Shown piece by piece: positions 9,400 through 16,609 of a DNA stretch of 64,000 bases; the stretch's first letter is position 1, and each line of letters begins with the position of its first letter. The DNA lies in assembly GCF_001422735.1 (NCBI RefSeq), contig NZ_LMLZ01000025.1:144761-208760 (forward strand). Direction: 5' to 3'. Below the pieces are notes generated by a model. It ran no database searches. It was not told where the DNA came from and worked only from the letters and a program-made list of their open reading frames with translations. This DNA comes from Acidovorax sp. Leaf78. GTDB taxonomy: Bacteria; Pseudomonadota; Gammaproteobacteria; Burkholderiales; Burkholderiaceae_C. A program made the position numbers and the translations under genes.

Positions 9400-11571
9400 A
9401 TGTCCGACAACACCCAGGGCCTTCGTGTCCAGTCTGGCTCCGCAGCCCTGCGCGCCGGGGTCGAGCTGCTGTCCTCCATGCGGTTCGCGATCTCGCTGCT
9501 GACGGTGATCTGCATCGCCTCGGTGATCGGCACGGTGCTCAAGCAGCATGAGCCCGCGGTCAACTACGTCAACCAGTTCGGGCCCTTCTGGGCCGAGCTG
9601 TTTGGGGCCATCCAGCTCAACGCGGTGTACAGCGCCTGGTGGTTCCTGCTCATCCTGGCGTTCCTGGTGACCAGCACGTCGCTGTGCATTGCGCGCAACA
9701 CGCCCAAGATCATTACGGACCTCAAGGTCTACAAGGAAAACATCCGCGAGCAGAGCCTCAAGGCCTTCCACCACAAGGCCGAGGCCGACCTGAACGAGTC
9801 GGCCGAAGCCGAGGCGCGCCGCATCGGCACCATGCTGGCGGGCGGCGGCTGGAAGGTGCGCCTGCAGCAGCGCGACACGGCTGCCGGCCCTGGCACGGGC
9901 TGGATGGTGGCGGCCAAGGCGGGTGCGGCCAACAAGCTGGGCTATATCGCGGCGCACAGCGCCATCGTGCTGGTGTGCCTGGGCGGGCTGCTCGATGGTG
10001 ACCTGATCGTGCGCGCCCAGATGCTGCTGGGCGGCAAGACGCCGTACCAGGGCGGCGGTCTGATCGCCGACGTGAAGCCCGAGCATCGCCTGTCCGAGCG
10101 CAACCCCACGTTCCGGGGCAACCTGCTGGTGGCCGAAGGCACGCAGTCGAGCACGGCCATCCTGAACCAGTCCGACGGCGTGCTGCTGCAGGACCTGCCG
10201 TTTGCCATCGAGCTCAAGAAATTCATCGTGGAGCACTACTCCACCGGCATGCCCAAGCTGTTTGCCAGCGAGATCGTCATCCACGACAAGGCCACGGGCG
10301 AGAAGACCCCGGCACGCGTCGAGGTGAACCACCCGGCCAGCTACAAAGGCATCGAGATCTACCAGTCGAGCTTTGACGACGGCGGCTCGCACCTGAAGCT
10401 GCGTGCCGTGCCCATGGTGGCGGGCGCCAAGCCGTTCGACATCGAAGGCGTGGTGGGCAACTCCACCGAGCTCACCAACAAGGGCGGCGGCCCGGGCAGC
10501 GACAAGCTCACGCTCGAATTCACCGCGCTGCGCACCATCAACGTGGAGAACTTTGCAGGCGCCGGCCCCGGCAGCACGGGCGTGGACGTCCGCAAGGTCG
10601 ACCTGCGCGAATCGGTGGAGTCGCGCCTAGGCGCGGCCAACAAGACGGTGACCAAGAAAGAGTTGCGCAACGTAGGCCCCAGCGTGAGCTACAAGCTGCG
10701 CGACGCCGCAGGCCAGGCCCGCGAATTCCACAACTACATGCTGCCGGTGGACACTGGCGACGGCGCGCCCGTGTTTCTGCTGGGCGTGCGAGAGACGCCG
10801 TCCGAGCCGTTTCGCTACCTGCGCGTGCCGGCCGATGACAGCGGCAGCATGGATGGCTTTTTGCGCATGAAGGCCGCCCTGGCCGACCCTGAAGCCCGCG
10901 AGGTGGCAGTGCGTCGCTACGTGGCGCAGGCCATCGATGCATCGCGTCCCGAGCTGGCCGAGCAGCTGCGCCAGTCCGCATCGCGCGCGCTGGCACTGTT
11001 TGCAGGCCGGGGCATGGTGGACGGCAAGCCCACCGGCGGCCTGCAGGCCGTGTCGGACTTCATGGAAGCCAATGTGCCCGAGGCCGAGCGCGCGCGCGCC
11101 GGCGAAGTGCTGGTGCGCATCCTGAACGGCACGCTGTTCGAGTTGGCGCAGCTGTCGCGCCAGCGCGCCAGCCTGCCGGCGCTGCCGCAGGACGACAAGA
11201 CGCAGGGTTTCATGACGCAGGCCGTGCTGTCGCTCTCGGATGCGCAGATCTACCCCGCACCGCTGGTGTTCGAGCTCAAGGACTTCACGCAGGTGCAGGC
11301 CAGCGTGTTCCAGGTGGCGCGCGCCCCGGGCAAGAACATTGTCTACCTGGGCTGCGCCTTGCTGATTCTGGGCGTTTTTGCCATGCTGTACGTGCGCGAG
11401 CGCCGCGTATGGGTCTGGCTAGCACCCCGTGAGTGCGATGATGGCGCGCACACCCACGCCACCATGGCCCTGTCGACCAATCGCAAGACGATGGACGGCG
11501 ACCAAGAGTTCGTAGAGCTCGCACAAAAACTGATCGGGGCCGTCCACAAGGCACCGGAAGGCATCGCATGA
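9400..11571 (+). CDS. resB: Cytochrome c biogenesis protein ResB (System II)
   Basis: 723-aa membrane protein, the ResB/Ccs1 half of the System II cytochrome c synthase, which presents reduced apocytochrome and haem on the periplasmic side. N-terminal membrane segments lie near residues 28-48, 75-95 and 185-205. A large periplasmic domain follows, and a last membrane helix near 645-665 precedes a short cytoplasmic tail. The stop overlaps the ccsB start (ATGA), so the two subunits are coupled. Length is at the long end for betaproteobacterial homologues. Confidence 0.93.
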   Translation: MSDNTQGLRVQSGSAALRAGVELLSSMRFAISLLTVICIASVIGTVLKQHEPAVNYVNQFGPFWAELFGAIQLNAVYSAWWFLLILAFLVTSTSLCIARNTPKIITDLKVYKENIREQSLKAFHHKAEADLNESAEAEARRIGTMLAGGGWKVRLQQRDTAAGPGTGWMVAAKAGAANKLGYIAAHSAIVLVCLGGLLDGDLIVRAQMLLGGKTPYQGGGLIADVKPEHRLSERNPTFRGNLLVAEGTQSSTAILNQSDGVLLQDLPFAIELKKFIVEHYSTGMPKLFASEIVIHDKATGEKTPARVEVNHPASYKGIEIYQSSFDDGGSHLKLRAVPMVAGAKPFDIEGVVGNSTELTNKGGGPGSDKLTLEFTALRTINVENFAGAGPGSTGVDVRKVDLRESVESRLGAANKTVTKKELRNVGPSVSYKLRDAAGQAREFHNYMLPVDTGDGAPVFLLGVRETPSEPFRYLRVPADDSGSMDGFLRMKAALADPEAREVAVRRYVAQAIDASRPELAEQLRQSASRALALFAGRGMVDGKPTGGLQAVSDFMEANVPEAERARAGEVLVRILNGTLFELAQLSRQRASLPALPQDDKTQGFMTQAVLSLSDAQIYPAPLVFELKDFTQVQASVFQVARAPGKNIVYLGCALLILGVFAMLYVRERRVWVWLAPRECDDGAHTHATMALSTNRKTMDGDQEFVELAQKLIGAVHKAPEGIA

Positions 11572-12914
11572 ACACCGCCACCCGCAACACGACCACCGTG
11601 ATCACCCTGAACGAGGGGTTCTTCGCCCGCCGCAACTGGTTCGACTGGCTGTTTGCCGCCATCGTCGTCGCAGGGGGGCTGTATGCGCTGCAGCGCTACG
11701 GCAGCTTCATGGATGTGTACGAGAAGGGCATCCTGCTGGGCGCCATCCCGTGCACCATCTGGCTGTGCTGGTTCTGGCGCCCGCTGCGCGTGCTGCTGCT
11801 GGTGGTGGCGGCGGTGGCGCTGATGGCCATTGGCCTGTACCAGCAGGATGGCGCGGGCAGCCTGGCGCGGGCCGATACGGTGTTCGGGCTCAAGTACTTC
11901 CTGTCCAGCCAGTCCGCGATTTTGTGGATGAGCATGCTGTTCTTCATGAGCACCATCTTCTACTGGGTGGGCATGTTCTCGCGCGGCGAGGGCCGCACGA
12001 TGAGCCTGCTGGGCTCGCGCATCGCCTGGGTGGCGGTGGCCATGGCGCTCATCGGCACGCTGGTGCGCTGGTACGAGAGCTACCTGATAGGCCCGGACAT
12101 CGGCCATATCCCGGTGAGCAATCTGTACGAGGTCTTCGTGCTGTTCTGCTGGATGACCGCAGCGTTCTACCTGTACTACGAGCAGCAGTACGACACGCGC
12201 GCCCTGGGCGGCTTCGTGATGCTGGTGGTGAGCGCGGCGGTGGGCTTTCTGCTCTGGTACACCGTGGTGCGCGAGGCGCATGAGATCCAGCCCCTGGTGC
12301 CGGCCCTGAAAAGCTGGTGGATGAAGCTGCACGTGCCCGCCAACTTCATCGGCTACGGCACCTTTGCGCTGGCCGCCATGGTGGCCTTTGCCTACCTGAT
12401 CAAGCAGCAGGCCAGCGAAACCCGCTGGTACAAGCTGGCCCCGCTGTGGCTGCTGGGCGTGGTGCTGTGCTTCGAGCCCATCGTCTTCCGCCAGGGTGCC
12501 ACCGAGAACGGCGGCAGCTACTGGATGGTGTACTTCGGCATCTCCGCGCTCATCGTCGCGGGCATCCTGCTGGGCCGCAAGCGAATCGCGGCACGCCTGC
12601 CGTCGTTCGAGATCCTCGACGACGTGATGTACAAGTCCATCGCCGTGGGCTTCGCGTTCTTCACCATCGCCACCGTGCTGGGCGCCCTGTGGGCGGCCGA
12701 AGCCTGGGGCGGCTACTGGAGCTGGGACCCGAAGGAGACCTGGGCGCTGATCGTCTGGCTCAACTACGCGGCCTGGCTGCACATGCGCCTGATGAAGGGG
12801 CTGCGGGGCACTTTGTCGGCCTGGTGGGCGCTGGTCGGCCTGGCAGTGACCACGTTCGCCTTCCTGGGCGTGAACATGTTCCTGTCGGGGCTGCACAGCT
12901 ACGGCACGCTGTAA
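11568..12914 (+). CDS. ccsB: Cytochrome c biogenesis protein CcsB (CcsA/ResC-type, System II)
   Basis: 448-aa polytopic inner-membrane protein of the haem-handling family. It carries the tryptophan-rich haem-binding motif WGGYWSWDPKETWA in the C-terminal half, plus conserved His residues in neighbouring loops (for example HEIQPLVPAL and AWLHMRLMKG). With ResB it exports haem and attaches it to CxxCH motifs. It overlaps resB by 4 bp. The same protein is called CcsA or ResC in other organisms. Confidence 0.95.
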   Translation: MNTATRNTTTVITLNEGFFARRNWFDWLFAAIVVAGGLYALQRYGSFMDVYEKGILLGAIPCTIWLCWFWRPLRVLLLVVAAVALMAIGLYQQDGAGSLARADTVFGLKYFLSSQSAILWMSMLFFMSTIFYWVGMFSRGEGRTMSLLGSRIAWVAVAMALIGTLVRWYESYLIGPDIGHIPVSNLYEVFVLFCWMTAAFYLYYEQQYDTRALGGFVMLVVSAAVGFLLWYTVVREAHEIQPLVPALKSWWMKLHVPANFIGYGTFALAAMVAFAYLIKQQASETRWYKLAPLWLLGVVLCFEPIVFRQGATENGGSYWMVYFGISALIVAGILLGRKRIAARLPSFEILDDVMYKSIAVGFAFFTIATVLGALWAAEAWGGYWSWDPKETWALIVWLNYAAWLHMRLMKGLRGTLSAWWALVGLAVTTFAFLGVNMFLSGLHSYGTL

Positions 12915-13102
12915 GAACACCGGGGCGCCATTCCCCGGGCGGCTGGACGGATGCGGACGCGTGCGAACAGGGTGGTGGGGTCGGCGCGACAGAAACAGAA
13001 ACTATTGCGTCTTCGGTGTAACCTGAGCGGTACAGGGAACGAACTAGCAGTTGTTCTGCTCTATCGTCACACTGTTTCAACCCGAGAACACCGGAGACCG
13101 CC

Positions 13103-14107
13103 ATGCTGATCCCGCCCCGCGACAAAGGCTTCAACCACCCGCACTCCTCGGAGATCACGCCGCGCTCGGTCTACGAGGACCGGCGCCAGATGCTGCGCCT
13201 GATGGCCGGTGGTGCCGCAGGCGCTGCCCTGGCGGCCTGGGCAGGGCGCGAGGCCATGGCGCAGGCGGCGGCAGTGCCCAAGCCCGGCAAGCTGGCCGCG
13301 CTGGCCAGCACCCGGTCGACGGTGGCTGGGGCCGTCACCATGGAAAAGCTCACCGACTACAAGGACGCGAGCACCTACAACAACTACTATGAATTCGGCA
13401 CCGACAAGGCAGACCCTGCCCGCAATGCCCACACCTTGAAGACCACCCCCTGGACGGTGGAAGTCGAGGGCCTGGTCAAGAAGCCCGGCAAGTACAGCAT
13501 CGAAGACCTGCTCAAGTTGAGCGCCCAGGAAGAGCGCATCTACCGGCTGCGCTGTGTGGAGGGCTGGTCCATGGTGGTGCCGTGGGTGGGCTATTCGCTG
13601 GCCGAGCTGATCAAGCGCGTGGAGCCCCAGGGCAGCGCCAAGTACGTGGAGTTCGTGACGCTGGCCGACAAGGCGACCATGCCGTTCGTCGGATCCCGCG
13701 TGCTGGACTGGCCGTATGTGGAAGGCCTGCGCATGGACGAAGCCATGCACCCGCTGACTCTGCTGAGCTTCGGCATGTACGGCGAGGTGCTGCCCAACCA
13801 GAACGGCGCACCGGTGCGCTTGGTGGTGCCGTGGAAATACGGCTTCAAGAGCGCCAAGAGCCTGGTCAAGATCCGCTTCGTCGAGAAAGAACCAGGCACG
13901 GCCTGGAACAAGGCGGCCAAGCAGGAATACGGCTTCTACTCCAACGTGAACCCCGAGGTCGACCACCCCCGCTGGAGCCAGGCCACCGAGCGGCGCATCG
14001 GCGAAGACGGCCTGTTCGCCAAGAAGCGCAAGACGCTGATGTTCAACGGCTATGAAGCCCAGGTCGGCCAGCTGTACGCCGGCATGGACCTCAAGAAGTT
14101 CTACTGA
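13103..14107 (+). CDS. msrP: Protein-methionine-sulfoxide reductase catalytic subunit MsrP
   Basis: 334-aa periplasmic molybdoenzyme that repairs oxidised methionines in envelope proteins. The Tat-type leader has twin Arg (EDRRQMLRLMAGG) followed by a hydrophobic alanine-rich stretch. The Mo-coordinating Cys is in RLRCVEGWSMVVPW. The rest matches the sulfite-oxidase-like fold of YedY. The partner msrQ lies directly downstream. The Tat translocase needed for export is encoded at 58.5-60.1 kb in this window. Confidence 0.95.
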   Translation: MLIPPRDKGFNHPHSSEITPRSVYEDRRQMLRLMAGGAAGAALAAWAGREAMAQAAAVPKPGKLAALASTRSTVAGAVTMEKLTDYKDASTYNNYYEFGTDKADPARNAHTLKTTPWTVEVEGLVKKPGKYSIEDLLKLSAQEERIYRLRCVEGWSMVVPWVGYSLAELIKRVEPQGSAKYVEFVTLADKATMPFVGSRVLDWPYVEGLRMDEAMHPLTLLSFGMYGEVLPNQNGAPVRLVVPWKYGFKSAKSLVKIRFVEKEPGTAWNKAAKQEYGFYSNVNPEVDHPRWSQATERRIGEDGLFAKKRKTLMFNGYEAQVGQLYAGMDLKKFY

Positions 14108-14199
14108 GCCTGGGTGTGCCGGGCAGGGCCATTGACCTGCGCCTACTCGGCCATCCATCGCCCTCCGACTTCACGCCGATCCCCCAGCCTGGGCACCCC

Positions 14200-14853
14200 A
14201 TGCGAAAACTCCTGCTTCATCCGGCCGCCAAGCCTGTGGTGTTCGTGCTGTGCCTGTTGCCGCTGGCCTGGCTCGTCTACGCCACGGCCACCAACCAGTT
14301 GGGCGCCAACCCCGCCGAGGCACTGATCCGCGCCACCGGCGACTGGGCGCTGCGCGCGCTGTGCCTGGTGCTGGCCGTGACGCCCGCGCGCGTCATCACC
14401 GCTACGCCGCAGTTGGCGCGGTTTCGGCGCATGCTGGGATTGTTCGTGTTCTTTTACGCCGTGCTGCACCTGCTGAGCTACGCTTGGTTCGACATGGGGT
14501 TCGATCTGCCGGACATCCTGCGCGACATCGCCAAGCGGCCGTTCATCCTGGTGGGCTCGCTGGCGTTGCTGCTGCTCACGCTGTTGGCCGCCACGTCGTT
14601 CAACCGTGCCATCAAGGCGATGGGCGGCAAGCGCTGGCAGGCGCTGCACCGCACGGTCTACGTCGTCGCCGGGCTGGCCATCCTGCATTTCTTCTGGATG
14701 CGCGCCGGAAAGAATGACTTTGGTGAAGTGGCCGTGTACGCCGCCATCCTGGCCGCGTTGCTGGGGTGGCGCCTGTGGCAGCGGCTGCGCAAAAGCAAGG
14801 CGGCGCGTGGTGCCGCGGTGCAGGCATCACCTGCTGCCGCACGGACGAGGTAG
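14200..14853 (+). CDS. msrQ: Haem-binding membrane subunit MsrQ
   Basis: 217-aa inner-membrane b-type cytochrome that passes electrons from the quinone pool or flavin to MsrP. Six hydrophobic helices are seen, with haem-ligand-type His residues in AVLHLLSYAWF, ALHRTVYVVAG and ILHFFWMRAGK. The ATG at 14200 begins MRKLLLHPAAKP, which matches the family; an in-frame ATG at 14116 adds a leader of 28 residues without family support. It forms a two-gene unit with msrP. Confidence 0.93.
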   Translation: MRKLLLHPAAKPVVFVLCLLPLAWLVYATATNQLGANPAEALIRATGDWALRALCLVLAVTPARVITATPQLARFRRMLGLFVFFYAVLHLLSYAWFDMGFDLPDILRDIAKRPFILVGSLALLLLTLLAATSFNRAIKAMGGKRWQALHRTVYVVAGLAILHFFWMRAGKNDFGEVAVYAAILAALLGWRLWQRLRKSKAARGAAVQASPAAARTR

Positions 14854-14886
14854 TGGCAGGTCCTCGCACCCGATGCTATTGAATTA

Positions 14887-14930
14887 ATAGCTGCTAGCGC
14901 TTGCTGGAAAAGCGGTAGCACCTTTTTTTA
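14887..14930. repeat. Palindromic repeat family A, copy 3, terminator-like
   Basis: ATAGCTGCTAGCGCTTGCTG, then GAAAAGCGGTAGCACC followed by seven Ts. It lies between the convergent msrQ and diiron-protein genes and could end msrPQ transcription. Confidence 0.8.
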
Positions 14931-14948
14931 TTCACAACAGGTAGCCGT

Positions 14949-15767
14949 CTACCGCACAGGCTGGGCGCGCATCTGCCGGCTGACCGGGTCGATGTAGGCC
15001 GTAGGGATCTGGTAGGCACGGTCATCGAAGAGATCGATGCCGCACATCAGGTTCTCGATCCAGTCGAAGAAGTCGCCGATGGCCTTCTTGCCCATGATGG
15101 GGGCGCCATGCTGCGGCACCAGCATGGAAATCTCCAGCTTCCGCGCCATCTGCGTCCACAGCCGCAGGATCTTGTTGGAAACCATGTACCGCCGGTGGAA
15201 CCCTTCCATGCGCGGGATGTGGGGCTTGAGGTCGGTGACCGGCACGCGCGCTTCGGCCCCCGACATCATCGACACCCCCAGGTCGCCCGTGAACAGGATG
15301 CGGCTGACCGGGTCGTAGAAGTGGAAATTGCCTTCGGAATGCATGAAGTGCGCCGGCAACAGCACCAGCTCATGGCGCCCTAGCGGCAGGTGACCGCCGC
15401 TGTCAGGCACGCCGATCACGCGGTTTTCGGTCTTGCCGACCTTGGTGAAGTGGGGTGCAAACCGCTCCCACACGCGCGAGATCACCAGGTCTGCCTTGGT
15501 GCTGGTCATCCAGCGGTCCAGCGAAGCGATGATGTCCGGGTCTGCGTGCGAGGCGATCAGGTACGACAGCTTATGGGGTGGGAAGTGCTTGGTCATCCCC
15601 ATGAACAACTCGTTGAACGCCAGGTTGCCGCCCGGGTCGATGATGGCCCCGGTGTCGTCGTCCACGATCAGGAACTGATTGGCCTGCACGGCCTGGCCGT
15701 CTTCCTCGATGAGGTCGGTAAACATCAGACAAGCGTGATTCTTGTCGCGGTAGAGTTCCAGGGCCAT
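14949..15767 (-). CDS. Metallo-beta-lactamase-fold diiron oxygen-binding protein (ODP/flavodiiron-like)
   Basis: 272-aa stand-alone beta-lactamase-fold protein related to the diiron half of flavodiiron proteins. The metal site motif is SHADPDI, a variant of HxExDH with Asp in place of Glu and Ile after the last Asp. Further ligands are likely in LLPAHFMHSEGNFHF, FTGDLG and VPQHGAPIMG. There is no flavodoxin domain, so it may sense or reduce oxygen with a separate partner. I chose the ATG at 15767 because AGGA lies about 6 nt before it; 15773 and 15818 are alternatives. lysA is normally expected between lptM and its neighbours but is not here. Confidence 0.75.
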   Translation of the reverse strand: MALELYRDKNHACLMFTDLIEEDGQAVQANQFLIVDDDTGAIIDPGGNLAFNELFMGMTKHFPPHKLSYLIASHADPDIIASLDRWMTSTKADLVISRVWERFAPHFTKVGKTENRVIGVPDSGGHLPLGRHELVLLPAHFMHSEGNFHFYDPVSRILFTGDLGVSMMSGAEARVPVTDLKPHIPRMEGFHRRYMVSNKILRLWTQMARKLEISMLVPQHGAPIMGKKAIGDFFDWIENLMCGIDLFDDRAYQIPTAYIDPVSRQMRAQPVR

Positions 15768-15885
15768 GGCCATCCTGCAGTGCAATAAAGCACCGAATCT
15801 ACGATGGCCCCTGCCCAACGTTCTTGATAGAAATCAAGGGTGAAGGGATTGATGGGCAGCGGCTGGCGCGGTCGCTGCTGGCGCT

Positions 15886-16137
15886 TCAGCGCGGTGCGGA
15901 GGCGGCGTCGGCAGGCGCTGCTGCAGCGGGCGGCACCGATGCGCTGGGGGTGCTGTTGTCGACGCTGCTCCCGGTGCGGTCCCTGTTGGGCGTCAGTGTT
16001 TCAGGCAGAGTGGCCCGCTGCGCGGCCGCCGGACCCGTGGGCAAAAACAGCGGCCCCCGTTGACCACAACCGACAAGGGCTGCCGCACTGGCAGCAAGGA
16101 CAAGCGTCCTGACTAGAATTTGGGAAGCTTTCAACAT
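15886..16137 (-). CDS. lptM: LPS translocon maturation chaperone LptM (YifL-like lipoprotein)
   Basis: 83-aa lipoprotein. The signal peptide is MLKASQILVRTLVLAASAA with lipobox LVGC (Cys at about residue 24), followed at once by the family signature GQRGPLFLP. LptM assists assembly of the LptD/LptE outer-membrane translocon. The C-terminal half is low-complexity Ala/Pro/Ser. It is divergent from cyaY across only 12 bp. In relatives lysA usually follows it; here the next gene is the diiron protein. Confidence 0.88.
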   Translation of the reverse strand: MLKASQILVRTLVLAASAAALVGCGQRGPLFLPTGPAAAQRATLPETLTPNRDRTGSSVDNSTPSASVPPAAAAPADAASAPR

Positions 16138-16149
16138 GCGCAAATTGTA

Positions 16150-16479
16150 ATGACCGACCTTGAATTTCTCGACCACGCCGAAAAACTGCTTCTCGCCGTC
16201 GAGCGCAGTTGTGATCGCATCAACGACGACACGGACGCCGACGTGGATGCCCAGCGGTCGGGCGGCATGGTGACCCTGACCTTCCCCAACCGCACCCAGA
16301 TCGTCATCAACCTGCAAAGGCCGCTGCACGAGGTCTGGATGGCTGCCAAGTCCGGCGGCTATCACTACAAGTTTGATGGCACCGCCTGGCACGACACTAA
16401 GGGCGCCGGAGACTTCTTTGCCTGCCTGACCCGTGATGCCACGCAGCAGTCAGGGATGGCGCTGCAGTTCTCCGCCTAA
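16150..16479 (+). CDS. cyaY: Iron donor/frataxin homologue CyaY
   Basis: 109-aa acidic protein of the frataxin family, a regulator of iron delivery to Fe-S cluster assembly. The N-terminal acidic helix (LEFLDHAEKLL...DRINDDTDADVD) and the beta-sheet core with GGMVTLTFPN, LHEVWMAAKSGGYHY and TAWHDTKGAGDFF are characteristic. The ATG at 16150 gives the family N terminus MTDLEF. It faces mrcA convergently. Confidence 0.96.
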   Translation: MTDLEFLDHAEKLLLAVERSCDRINDDTDADVDAQRSGGMVTLTFPNRTQIVINLQRPLHEVWMAAKSGGYHYKFDGTAWHDTKGAGDFFACLTRDATQQSGMALQFSA

Positions 16480-16493
16480 CAGGGAGTGGCTGT

Positions 16494-16575
16494 TTAGCGA
16501 ACGCTGGGTGCAGCGCACGGCGTTGACCTCAGGTATCGCAGGGATAAAGGTCTGGGGCCGGCGGTCGTTCGCTAA
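16494..16575. repeat. 82-bp element with 10-bp terminal inverted repeats
   Basis: TTAGCGAACG at 16494-16503 is the exact inverse of CGTTCGCTAA at 16566-16575, with 62 bp between. It lies between the convergent cyaY and mrcA. It could be a small non-autonomous element or simply a stem in the transcript. Confidence 0.45.
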
Positions 16576-16609
16576 CCGGCCAGCCCAACAAGGAGCCTAC
16601 TGAACCCTG

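Noticed and set aside
11343..12920. Antisense frame opposite ccsB
   Set aside because: Covers a certain gene in the other orientation and has Gln/His/Arg-rich composition typical of antisense shadows.
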